Source: Neobacillus drentensis NBRC 102427 (GTDB taxonomy: Bacteria > Bacillota > Bacilli > Bacillales > Cytobacillaceae). Taken from it: 42,050 bases of DNA. The notes below the pieces were generated by a model. It was not told the DNA's origin and did not search any database. It saw nothing but the letters and a program-made list of their open reading frames with translations. Both the position numbers and the translations under genes were made by a program. Shown here in pieces: positions 9,172 through 16,561 of this stretch; position 1 is the first letter of the stretch; each line of letters starts with the position of its first letter. The stretch spans positions 1-42,050 of the forward strand of contig NZ_BCUX01000044.1 in assembly GCF_001591445.1 (NCBI RefSeq). The letters run 5' to 3'.

Positions 9172-12100
9172 ATGACATGGTTTACCAGATGGGCATTGCG
9201 GAACAGGCCGGCGCTTGTTTTTTCCGTGATTGCCTCAATTATCTTCGGCATTTTCAGTTATACCCGGATCCCGATGGAGCTCATGCCTTCAGCAGACCAG
9301 CCGTTTATTACCATTTCGGTAGTAGGTAATGGCATGGACGCGGTCAGTATGGACGAACAGGTCACGCAGCCGATTGAAAAGGTGTTAACCGGGATCAAAG
9401 GGAAACGAAATGTAGTTGCTGAAACGGGCAATAACTTTTCTCAGATGACGGTGACATTTGAATCGGACACGAATCTGAAAGAAGCCAGGCAGCAGATTCA
9501 AGACAACATCGCAATGGTCAATCTGCCAAATGGAGTCATGAAACCGTACGTTGTGCTCCTCAATACATCGCAAATTCCGGTTGTATACTTAGGGCTCACA
9601 TTCGATAAAGAAATCGGAAATAGCGAGCTGAACCTCGTCGACAACGAGATCCTTCCACTGTTCAAAGACGTTAAAGGGGTCGGAAACGTAATCACCTATG
9701 GTGGTAAAAATCAGCAGGTCTCGATTAAAGTCGATGCAGCTAAACTTGCCGCTGCCCAATATCCTCTTGAAAAACTATATACCGTCCTAAAGGGAAAAAA
9801 TGCATCGGTTGCCATCGGTGAACAAACCCTAAATGACCAAGAAACCAGCATCATCGTGACAGGAAAATTAGAAAGTCTCGAAGACATTCAAAACCTTCAG
9901 TTAAACAAAGGTACTAAACTGAAAGATGTTGCGGATGTGTCGCTTGAGAAAGATACCACCAGTATTACGCATATGAACGGAAAAAGTTTTATTGAAATCG
10001 TCGTCCAGAAAGATTCAACCAGCAATGCTGTGACCCTTGGTAAGGAAGTGGCAGAGCTAGCAAAGGATATTAACCATGACTATAAAGGCACATTAACCGC
10101 AACGGTATTTATTAACTTAGCCGATACGGTTCTGAATTCGATAAATTCGATGACGAGAGAAGTACTGACAGGAGCCTTATTTGCCACTTTGATTATCTGG
10201 CTGTTCCTGAAAAGCTTCCGGATGACTTTAATTACGATTATCAGCATACCGCTTTCTCTATGTATTACGATGATTTTATTATCCTTCTTTGGTGTCACTC
10301 TCAATATTCTGACGCTAGGCGGGATCGCCGTATCCGTCGGACGACTCGTGGACGATAGTATCGTCGTCGTGGAAAATATCTTCCGAAGAAAACAAGGAAA
10401 TCAACTGACACCGTCCTTTATCATCGATGCGGTAAAGGAAGTGGCGGCTGCGATTACGTCGTCTACGCTTACGACGGTCGCCGTGTTTCTTCCAATGACA
10501 TTGGCATCTGGCAGTTTACGAGATTTAATCGCGCCGTTTGCGATTACCATTACCTGCTCTCTTCTGTCTTCACTCCTTGTGGCCTTAACCGTTGTGCCTG
10601 CACTGAGCGGCCGATTGATGAAAAAGGTCAAAACAAAAGAGCACAAACCAAGAAGCTTTTATCCTTCGGTTCTTCGTTGGTCTTTGAACCATAAATGGCT
10701 GCCGATTGTCCTGTCGGTGGTTGTGGTCATCGGAGCTGTCGGGTTATTCGCGATGATTCCAAAAGGATCGGTAGACCAAAAAGACAGTGCCTATCTTTCC
10801 GTTCTATTAAAGTATCCAAACGGGGCGAAATTTGCTGACATTCAAGATGGTCTTTCCAAGATGGAAACGATTCTTGCAAAGCAAAAAGGCGTGACAAATA
10901 ACATTGTTCAAGTCGGCAACAATGCCGATGCAGCTCAGTTTGGGGAGCTTCAGGACGGAAATCAAGTTCAGTTCATGGTGTTTTTGAAGGAAGGCGCCGA
11001 TTCCGCTAAGATCGCACAAGCATTAAGGAAAACAAAAGATCAATTCCCTACGGCTGAGTTAACCGCGAATACAGCTGGGCTCATGGGTGAAAACAAAACC
11101 ACTGTATCGGTGGATGTGCTTGGTAAAAACGATGCCGATATTAAAAAAGCAGCCAATATCATTTTAAAAAAATTAAACACTATTAAAGGTGTTCAAAAAG
11201 TGGAAAGTAATGATGCAGACAAGAAACCAAAGGTAAACATTATCGTCGATTCGAAAGTCGCAAACGCCGAGGAAATTTCCGGCTCTCTTCAAGCGATGCT
11301 GAAGCCGGCTGTGATCGGCAGCATGAAGATCGACGGGCGGACCACGATGGTGAAACTCGGTGCGTTAAAGGAAATTAGTACCTCAAACGACTTGGAAAAC
11401 TTAGAAATCTTTACACCAGACGGTCCTGTATTGTTGTCAAAAGTGGCAAAAATTGAACAGGTCAACCAGCCAGGAACCCTTTATTCCAAAGACGGTCAAC
11501 ACTATCTTCAAGTGAACGCAACGGTTGATCCGAAGAAAATGGTCAACGTGGCCGGAGAAATTAACAAACAATTACTAACATGGGAAAAAGACAAGACTTT
11601 CGGGGATGAAACAAGCGCTGAATTGACAGGAAGTTCGATGCAGTCTACTGATGATTTAATGGAACTTGCGAAGCTCGCCATGTTCTCAATCGGAATTGTC
11701 TTCATGATTCTATTAATCACTCTAAAATCATTCCGTGCCAGCTTCGCGATCTTGCTTTCCCTGCCGCTTGCCGCGATTGGTTCGCTATTAGGACTCGTCG
11801 TATCAAAATCGGGCATTGATATCTCTTCTGGAATTGGCATGCTGATGCTTGTCGGGATCGTCGTGACGAATGCCATCGTCTTGGTCGACCGAATCCGTCA
11901 TAACGAAGAAAATATGACCATTCGGGAAGCGATTATGGAAGCAGGGACGGTCCGTCTTCGTCCAATATTGATGACGGCACTCGCTACCGTATTCGCCATG
12001 GTTCCGCTTCTTTTTGCGCATGAATCGGCCATGAGCATGAACCTGGTATCCAAAGGACTCGCCGTCGTAGTTATTTTTGGACTGATTGTGTCTACCTTAT

Positions 12101-12219
12101 TGACACTGATTGTCATTCCAACGTTCTACGAACTGTTTCATTTTCGAAAAGCGAAAAAACAGAGACAAAATGAGGCTAAGAAAATGACAGATGAAAATCA
12201 TAACGAGTTTTCTTTATAA
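9172..12219 (+). CDS. RND (HAE1-type) efflux permease, SwrC/AcrB-like
   Basis: A 1015-residue inner-membrane proton-driven exporter of the RND superfamily. It has the standard layout: a first membrane helix at the N-terminus, a large extracytoplasmic loop, a six-helix bundle near residues 325-490, a second helix near 510-530, a second large loop and a six-helix bundle near 840-1000. The proton-relay region of helix 4 is visible as SVGRLVDDSIVVVENIFRR near 387-405; the mirrored segment GIVVTNAIVLVDRIR lies near 900. The nearest well-known Bacillus protein is SwrC (YerP), linked to surfactin resistance. GGAGG seven bases before the ATG at 9172 decides the start over an in-frame ATG at 9154. No membrane-fusion partner or outer-membrane gene is nearby; substrate unknown. 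Confidence 0.92.
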   Translation: MTWFTRWALRNRPALVFSVIASIIFGIFSYTRIPMELMPSADQPFITISVVGNGMDAVSMDEQVTQPIEKVLTGIKGKRNVVAETGNNFSQMTVTFESDTNLKEARQQIQDNIAMVNLPNGVMKPYVVLLNTSQIPVVYLGLTFDKEIGNSELNLVDNEILPLFKDVKGVGNVITYGGKNQQVSIKVDAAKLAAAQYPLEKLYTVLKGKNASVAIGEQTLNDQETSIIVTGKLESLEDIQNLQLNKGTKLKDVADVSLEKDTTSITHMNGKSFIEIVVQKDSTSNAVTLGKEVAELAKDINHDYKGTLTATVFINLADTVLNSINSMTREVLTGALFATLIIWLFLKSFRMTLITIISIPLSLCITMILLSFFGVTLNILTLGGIAVSVGRLVDDSIVVVENIFRRKQGNQLTPSFIIDAVKEVAAAITSSTLTTVAVFLPMTLASGSLRDLIAPFAITITCSLLSSLLVALTVVPALSGRLMKKVKTKEHKPRSFYPSVLRWSLNHKWLPIVLSVVVVIGAVGLFAMIPKGSVDQKDSAYLSVLLKYPNGAKFADIQDGLSKMETILAKQKGVTNNIVQVGNNADAAQFGELQDGNQVQFMVFLKEGADSAKIAQALRKTKDQFPTAELTANTAGLMGENKTTVSVDVLGKNDADIKKAANIILKKLNTIKGVQKVESNDADKKPKVNIIVDSKVANAEEISGSLQAMLKPAVIGSMKIDGRTTMVKLGALKEISTSNDLENLEIFTPDGPVLLSKVAKIEQVNQPGTLYSKDGQHYLQVNATVDPKKMVNVAGEINKQLLTWEKDKTFGDETSAELTGSSMQSTDDLMELAKLAMFSIGIVFMILLITLKSFRASFAILLSLPLAAIGSLLGLVVSKSGIDISSGIGMLMLVGIVVTNAIVLVDRIRHNEENMTIREAIMEAGTVRLRPILMTALATVFAMVPLLFAHESAMSMNLVSKGLAVVVIFGLIVSTLLTLIVIPTFYELFHFRKAKKQRQNEAKKMTDENHNEFSL

Positions 12220-12250
12220 AGGCAAAAAGGAAATTTAATAGTTAAATAAC

Positions 12251-12287
12251 ACAAAAAACAGCAAATCTAGGTTTGCTGTTTTTTTGT
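12251..12287. terminator. Bidirectional terminator after RND gene
   Basis: AACAGCAAA (12258-12266) pairs with TTTGCTGTT (12272-12280) around TCTAG, with a long T-run after it and an A-run before it. It separates the convergent RND permease and metallophosphoesterase genes. Confidence 0.85.
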
Positions 12288-12326
12288 GATCAATACTTTA
12301 TATGAATTTTTCACCTTATTGAACCC

Positions 12327-13184
12327 TTAGGTATTTGCCCTTTTCAAAGTCACGACAACTATTTCTGGACGATTAAAGATCCTTATAGGAATAATACTAT
12401 TCCCCAGTCCTCTATTTACAATCATCGTTGTATTTTCTAAAACATGCTTTCCAGAAGTATATTTCGGGAATAACCCTTGATCTGGGGCAACTAAACCTCC
12501 CACAAAAGGGATCCTGAATTGTCCACCATGAGCATGGCCGGAAAATACCAAATCAACTTTAAAGTTTGAATACAAGGATAATAATTCTGGTCGATGGGAT
12601 AATAATATTTTAACATTTTTGTTATCTTCAATTTCTTTAGATGTGTTTCTTAATTCCTCTTCAATTATCGATTGTTCTGTAAAGGATTCAATTGTTTTTG
12701 ATGGGTCATCAATTCCTAAAAGATGAATTTTGCCATTGTCCTTGTTTAGTTCAACAGCAGTATTCCTCATAACATGGACGCCTGCATTTTTCAATTTACC
12801 TTCTAATACATTAAATTTTCCAGACCACCATTCGTGGTTTCCTGTTACATAATAAACTGGAGCAATTTGAACTAATTTCTCCATTAACAAAAGACTATTT
12901 CTTTCGTTATATTTCTTCGAATCGACCAAATCACCAGTAAATACAATTAGATTGGGTTTCACCTTGTCCACTTTCTTAATTAAACCATTTTGTTGGTCTC
13001 CAAACGATTTGCTGTGTAGGTCAGACAACTGAACAATTTTGTATCCATTAAAGTCCTCTGGAATCTTATTGGAACTAAAGTCATACTCAGTTGTTACAAT
13101 TGAATTGTTTTGAAAATAGAAATAGAATCCTAGCAAAATTAGTCCTAATAAAGAATATAGCAATCTCTTATTAACCTTTTTCAT
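12327..13184 (-). CDS. Membrane-anchored metallophosphoesterase (YkuE/YaeI-like)
   Basis: A 285-residue calcineurin-like phosphoesterase with one N-terminal membrane anchor (residues about 8-25). All metal-binding motifs of the family are present: LSDLH near 55-59, FTGDLVD near 83-89, TGNHEWW near 116-122, LSHRPE near 198-203 and SGHAHGGQF near 218-226. The relatives YkuE of Bacillus and YaeI of E. coli act on peptidoglycan- or lipid-linked substrates at the membrane; the substrate here cannot be told from sequence. Two ATG codons are adjacent; the second (13184) stands 7 bases from AAGGTGG and is preferred. It is divergent from the ECF sigma gene. Confidence 0.85.
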   Translation of the reverse strand: MKKVNKRLLYSLLGLILLGFYFYFQNNSIVTTEYDFSSNKIPEDFNGYKIVQLSDLHSKSFGDQQNGLIKKVDKVKPNLIVFTGDLVDSKKYNERNSLLLMEKLVQIAPVYYVTGNHEWWSGKFNVLEGKLKNAGVHVMRNTAVELNKDNGKIHLLGIDDPSKTIESFTEQSIIEEELRNTSKEIEDNKNVKILLSHRPELLSLYSNFKVDLVFSGHAHGGQFRIPFVGGLVAPDQGLFPKYTSGKHVLENTTMIVNRGLGNSIIPIRIFNRPEIVVVTLKRANT

Positions 13185-13307
13185 CATTTTGCCACCTTAG
13201 ACTTTTGGACCTGCTTACATTTATTGTGATGCTTAATTCATATTAACATATTCTTCCTAATGAAAATAGCAAGCAGAGATTGCTGTAGTAAAAATACAAA
13301 TATTTTT

Positions 13308-13334
13308 AAAAACTTTCTATAGGTGAATATCGTC
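13308..13334 (+). promoter_or_regulatory. Candidate ECF-type autoregulated promoter
   Basis: AAAAAC (13308-13313), a 17-base spacer and CGTC (13331-13334) resemble the extracytoplasmic-function promoter layout (AAC ... CGTC) used by Bacillus SigM- and SigV-like factors. It lies 26 bases before the preferred start of an ECF sigma gene, which fits autoregulation. The -35 match is partial. Confidence 0.4.
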
Positions 13335-13359
13335 TATGATATAGGAAGGAGGGATGGTT

Positions 13360-13896
13360 GTGGAAGAAATGACTTTAGACGTGATAGATACAGAGGATAA
13401 AGAAGTAATTATAGATGAAATGATGAATCGGTATGGACAGGAAGTTCTCCGGCTAGTTTTTTCATATGTAAATAATCGCGCGATAGCAGAAGACCTGACT
13501 CAGGATATATTTGTTAAGTGTTATAAAGGACTCCATACATATAGTGGTAAATCGAAATTAAGAACATGGTTGTGGAGGATCGCCATCAATCATTGCAAGG
13601 ATTTTCTAAAAAGCTGGTACACCAAGAACGTTGTCATAACAGAGGACGAACCGTTAAACAACACGACGAAAAAAGATATGGTGGAGCAAACGGTCATCCA
13701 AAGACAAGAGGATGATCAATTGATTTCTGCCATTATGATGCTTCCTATTAAATATCGAGAAGTCATTTATCTCTATTATTATGAGGAATTGCCCATTAAG
13801 GAAATTGCTGTACTAACTGAAGTGGGCGATAGCACAGTGAAAACTAGGCTCAGACGTGCTAAGGAACTTCTGAAGGAACGATTGGAGGAATTGTGA
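13360..13896 (+). CDS. ECF-type RNA polymerase sigma factor
   Basis: A 178-residue sigma-70 family factor with only regions 2 and 4. Region 2 is seen as VNNRAIAEDLTQDIFVKCYKGL and KLRTWLWRIAINHCKDFLKS near residues 40-90; region 4 as LPIKYREVIYLYYYEELPIKEI and the helix-turn-helix VGDSTVKTRLRRAKELLKERL near 130-175. The ATG at 13354 directly abuts AAGGAGG, whereas the GTG at 13360 is 7 bases from it, so I start there. It overlaps the next gene (TGATG). No classical zinc anti-sigma factor follows; instead a PadR-like protein and a membrane protein, so how it is held inactive is unclear. Confidence 0.9.
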   Translation: MEEMTLDVIDTEDKEVIIDEMMNRYGQEVLRLVFSYVNNRAIAEDLTQDIFVKCYKGLHTYSGKSKLRTWLWRIAINHCKDFLKSWYTKNVVITEDEPLNNTTKKDMVEQTVIQRQEDDQLISAIMMLPIKYREVIYLYYYEELPIKEIAVLTEVGDSTVKTRLRRAKELLKERLEEL

Positions 13897-14303
13897 TGGA
13901 GGAGCGTTTAAAGAATTTAAAAAAGTCTATGGATCAACGGGTGTTTACTCAATTGAATTTTACAGAGAAGCATCGAAGAAACATCCTTGGAAAAATTAAT
14001 CAACAAGCAGAAAATGATGAGGACATTCTGCTAGCAGTAATGCAGCTACTTGTCCATGAAAAAACAGGCTTTGAATTAGTGAAACTGTTGCGGGGAAGAG
14101 GTATTCAAAAATTTGAGGATAACGAAGGCTTTCTATACTCTCTTTTACATCAATTAGAACAGTCTGGATCTATACAATCAAGCTGGACGGAAGATGAGGC
14201 GAAGTATTATCAATTAACAGACAAAGGCCGAAAAGTGTTGAGAAAGACAGAAAAAAAACAAAACAAAAAACAATTGGTATTGAAAGAATTATTTGAGAGG
14301 TGA
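13896..14303 (+). CDS. PadR-like winged-helix regulator
   Basis: A 135-residue protein with an N-terminal helical extension (about 40 residues, rich in charged residues) followed by a PadR-type winged helix: KTGFELVKLLRGRG (helix 2-3), EDNEGFLYSLLHQLEQSGSIQSSW (recognition helix region) and KYYQLTDKGRKVLRK (wing and end). The stop of the sigma gene and this ATG share a base, and GGAGG lies 7 bases upstream. PadR proteins often stand next to membrane proteins with a helical 'permease prefix' domain, as here. It could be a repressor of the operon or a partner of the sigma factor; neither is shown by the sequence. Confidence 0.8.
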   Translation: MEERLKNLKKSMDQRVFTQLNFTEKHRRNILGKINQQAENDEDILLAVMQLLVHEKTGFELVKLLRGRGIQKFEDNEGFLYSLLHQLEQSGSIQSSWTEDEAKYYQLTDKGRKVLRKTEKKQNKKQLVLKELFER

Positions 14304-14310
14304 GGCAATA

Positions 14311-15249
14311 GTGAACAAAAAACACGTCTTTTTAAATGAAGTCATCGCTCAAATCAAATCGAAGGAAGCCAAGAAATATGTTGCCTCTGAATTGAGCTTT
14401 CACTTAAAAGAAGCGAAAAAGGTATGGGTAGAAAAGGGGTTGACAGGAACTGAGGCGGAGGAAAAAGCGGTAGAACAAATGGGAAGCCCGATTAAATTGG
14501 GTCAGCAGCTGAATAAGCTCCATCGGCCAAGGGTCGATTGGGTCCTTGTGATCCTGTTAATGACAATTTTTGGTCTTGGATTTTTACCAATTTTTTCGAT
14601 TGGTGATATGGGAGAATATTTATTGGTTTCTAAAGTCATCATTACTCTAATCAGCTGTGCGGCTGCTTTAGGGATGATGCTAATGGATTATAGGAAGTTT
14701 AAAAAACAAGGCTGGTTATTTTATTCAATTGGAGCTTTGATTCTATTGGTGTTAAGACTATTTTCAAACATCACGATTAATGGACTTCCACTTCTTAGGA
14801 TTGGTCCGTTAACCATTGAAAGCATCATGTCGCTGCCATTCTTCTTCTTGGCCTGGGCATCATTTTTTAATAATAAGAGGTTGAGGGTCTGGCAGTTTAT
14901 TGTATTGTTCTTCCTGCCATTTATTTTACTTTTTACAGTACCAAGTATTTCAACTACCTACATATACACCATCATGGTATTTTCGATGCTTTGGTGGAGT
15001 CAGTTTAGTCGGAAAATGGTTCTATCAATCTGGGGAGTATTCGTTAGTTGTTTCTTGTTCGTGACCATTATTTCATGGAAGTTTTTAGGTTTTTATCAAA
15101 AAGATCGATTGTTGGCCTACTTAAACCCTGAAAAATATTCGGATGGACCAGGATTTATGATCATACGTATGAAAGAACTTTTATCAACTGCAGGCTGGTT
15201 TGGTCACCCCATGAACAAAGAATTTATTCCTGTGGCTCATACCAATTGA
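14311..15249 (+). CDS. Truncated FtsW/RodA-like membrane protein with N-terminal prefix domain
   Basis: The first about 75 residues form a soluble helical prefix domain (KKYVASELSFHLKEAK, GTEAEEKAVEQMGSP) typical of proteins paired with PadR regulators. Then come about seven or eight membrane segments. The final part, DRLLAYLNPEKYSDGPGF, ...GWFGHPMNKEFIPVAHTN, matches the extracytoplasmic signature of FtsW/RodA/SpoVE peptidoglycan polymerases (..NP......GY......GG..G......LPE.HTD.IF). The protein ends at HTN, inside that signature, so the last one or two membrane helices are missing. The stop codon is followed at once by the second 52-bp repeat array. GTG at 14311 with GAGGTGAGG upstream is the best start (312 residues). 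Probably non-functional as a polymerase; the prefix domain might still signal. Confidence 0.7.
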   Translation: MNKKHVFLNEVIAQIKSKEAKKYVASELSFHLKEAKKVWVEKGLTGTEAEEKAVEQMGSPIKLGQQLNKLHRPRVDWVLVILLMTIFGLGFLPIFSIGDMGEYLLVSKVIITLISCAAALGMMLMDYRKFKKQGWLFYSIGALILLVLRLFSNITINGLPLLRIGPLTIESIMSLPFFFLAWASFFNNKRLRVWQFIVLFFLPFILLFTVPSISTTYIYTIMVFSMLWWSQFSRKMVLSIWGVFVSCFLFVTIISWKFLGFYQKDRLLAYLNPEKYSDGPGFMIIRMKELLSTAGWFGHPMNKEFIPVAHTN

Positions 15250-15254
15250 CCGGT

Positions 15255-15454
15255 ATGAAGGACAAATCATTTGATTTCGCAGCGATTTTTGTCTTTCATA
15301 CCGCATATGAAGGACAAATCCTTTGATTCTGCAGCGACTATTGTCTTTCATACCGCTTATGAAGGACAAAACTTTTGATTCTGCAGCTTTTTTGTCTTTC
15401 ATACCGCTTATGAAGGACAAATCCTCTCAATCTGCAGCGAATTTTGTCCTTCAT
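15255..15454. repeat. Array 2 of 52-bp palindromic tandem repeats (4 units)
   Basis: Units start at 15255, 15307, 15359 and 15410 (period 51-52). Each runs from ATGAAGGACAAA to TTGTC(C/T)TTCAT with a loop containing TTTGATT and CTGCAGCGA, and units are joined by ACCGCTT or ACCGCAT. ACCGCTT is the reverse complement of the AAGCGGT linker of array 1, and the reverse complement of the first loop begins AAATCGCTGC, like AATCGCC there: the same family in opposite orientation. The array starts within 10 bases of the truncated FtsW-like gene. Confidence 0.85.
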
Positions 15455-15683
15455 CCTCCATGTATTTGTGAAAATAAAAAACTAACGCAGCCAATAAGCA
15501 TTCAAAAAATATGCCCCAAGATTTTCCTGTGTATATATGGTAAGATTAGTTCTAATACCTTCAAAAAGATAAAGGAGCATTGTCCTCCCTTATTGTACTG
15601 AAATACAGATAACGCCAGTGTAACCTTTGCGTATTTGATTTCATGTACCGAAGGTTTATTTCTTTATTAAGGAGGAGTTAACA
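15455..15683. other. Gene-free stretch after repeat array 2
   Basis: No gene or remnant of the missing FtsW C-terminus could be recognised. It contains a weak imperfect dyad AAGGA/TCCTCCCTT near 15572-15594 and A+T-rich DNA that probably holds the promoter of the GreA-like gene. Confidence 0.5.
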
Positions 15684-15752
15684 ATGAAAAATTCAATGAA
15701 GTTTTGCAGTAGGTATAATCCAAGCTTGGGGGTTATCTACTATGAACCATAG
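15684..15752 (+). CDS. 22-residue leader-like reading frame overlapping the GreA-like gene
   Basis: An ATG at 15684 sits 6 bases behind GGAGGAG, the best ribosome binding site in this region, and opens a frame of 22 codons (begins MKNSMKFCSRY, ends VIYYEP) whose stop lies 8 bases inside the next gene. The downstream gene (ATG 15742) has only a poor GGGGG site of its own. This arrangement suggests a leader peptide or translational coupling. The peptide has no family match I recognise. Confidence 0.4.
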   Translation: MKNSMKFCSRYNPSLGVIYYEP

Positions 15753-16239
15753 TTTCCATCAAAGTAAAGAATACTTCGTTCAGCAGTTAGAATATATTGA
15801 TGAAAACATCAAGGAATTAACGGATCTTTATATCTCTTCAACCCCTATACAAGAACGATTAAAACACTTTTTTAATATATACGTGTTAGAAGTTGAGGAC
15901 TTATTAAAAGTAAATAAAAATAACAATTTTATTTCCCTTTTTCCAAAAGTGTTTATAGGGACAAAGGTTACGGTATTGTACGATGGGGAAAGCGAAACAG
16001 AGGATCTTGTCATTTGTTTCCCGGAACAAATTGATCCGGATCGTGGTTTTATTTCCTTTTTATCTCCTGTAGGCAGGCAGCTTCTTTTTAAGAATATCGG
16101 TGAAAGGATATCGCTGAAAATTCCAACCGGAGAACTTCTGGTAACGATTAAAGAAATCTCGTTTGTTGGGCACCTTTTAGAGCTAGACAAAAGTGGCTTG
16201 AATGGCTGTTTTGAAGACATTTCCGCTAAAGAGATATAG
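15742..16239 (+). CDS. GreA/GreB-family C-terminal domain protein
   Basis: A 165-residue protein. The C-terminal half (about residues 68-145) looks like the FKBP-fold domain of GreA/GreB transcript-cleavage factors: IGTKVTVLYDGESE, a DPDRGFISFLSPVGRQLL segment equivalent to the GreA SPIGKALLG motif, and IGERISLKIPTGELLVTIKEI. The N-terminal half is helical but lacks the acidic tip of true GreA (no D-L-R-E-N-A-E-Y), so transcript cleavage is unlikely. It may act as an RNA-polymerase secondary-channel or Rnk-like protein. It stands alone, translationally overlapped by a short upstream frame. Confidence 0.7.
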   Translation: MNHSFHQSKEYFVQQLEYIDENIKELTDLYISSTPIQERLKHFFNIYVLEVEDLLKVNKNNNFISLFPKVFIGTKVTVLYDGESETEDLVICFPEQIDPDRGFISFLSPVGRQLLFKNIGERISLKIPTGELLVTIKEISFVGHLLELDKSGLNGCFEDISAKEI

Positions 16240-16350
16240 TTAGATAGACCGCCAATAAAATGAATTTGCAAGACATCCTAACTAATAACATGATTCTCAA
16301 TCTCAACAGTGATGACGGGGGATGAATCGTTAAGTTTTCCAAACAACAAA

Positions 16351-16392
16351 AGCGCCACACAGCTCTCTAAGGGAGTACTGTGTGGCGTTTTT
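16351..16392 (+). terminator. Terminator hairpin, copy 1 (GreA-like gene side)
   Basis: GCGCCACACAG pairs with CTGTGTGGCG around CTCTCTAAGGGAGTA, itself a small inner hairpin, followed by TTTTTC on the plus strand. Nearly the same sequence recurs at 16510-16541. Confidence 0.8.
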
Positions 16393-16505
16393 CAAAATAA
16401 ATTTATTCTTTCATAACCCCTCCTATCTCGGTTAGAATGTAAAGTAATAAAAATCACGGTTTGAGCCTAGTTGAATTCCTATAGAAGTAGTTACCCATAC
16501 AACAA

Positions 16506-16541
16506 AATAGCCACACAACTCTCTAGGGAGAACTGTGTGGC
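16506..16541 (-). terminator. Terminator hairpin, copy 2 (GTP cyclohydrolase side)
   Basis: GCCACACAACTCTC pairs with the GAGAACTGTGTGGC arm; on the minus strand the stem is followed by TATTTTGTT. It lies 20 bases past the end of the leftward GTP cyclohydrolase II gene and duplicates the hairpin at 16351-16392. Confidence 0.7.
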
Positions 16542-16561
16542 AAAAATGATAGGTAAGGACC

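Larger units (their letters stand above)
16240..16561. other. Intergenic region with duplicated terminator hairpins
   Basis: No gene is visible. The region between the convergent GreA-like and GTP cyclohydrolase II genes holds two closely similar hairpins (annotated separately) and A+T-rich spacer. Confidence 0.6.

Noticed and set aside
11508..12116. Three antisense frames inside the RND gene
   Set aside because: They mirror the codon bias of the RND gene and have no independent start signals or domains.
14311..15249. Simple frameshift as the cause of the FtsW-like truncation
   Set aside because: Reading the other frames after 15245 gives only repeat-derived sequence and no continuation of the FtsW/RodA family, so a one-base error cannot restore the gene.
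606..15454. Repeat arrays as CRISPR
   Set aside because: The 51-52-bp units repeat as a whole, including the loops, and linkers are only 7 bases; there are no unique spacers of constant length and no cas genes.
15184..15601. Open frames across repeat array 2 on both strands
   Set aside because: They merely translate the palindromic repeats (repeating SFIPLMKDK-like or SFISGMKD-like peptides) and have no ribosome binding site or family match.
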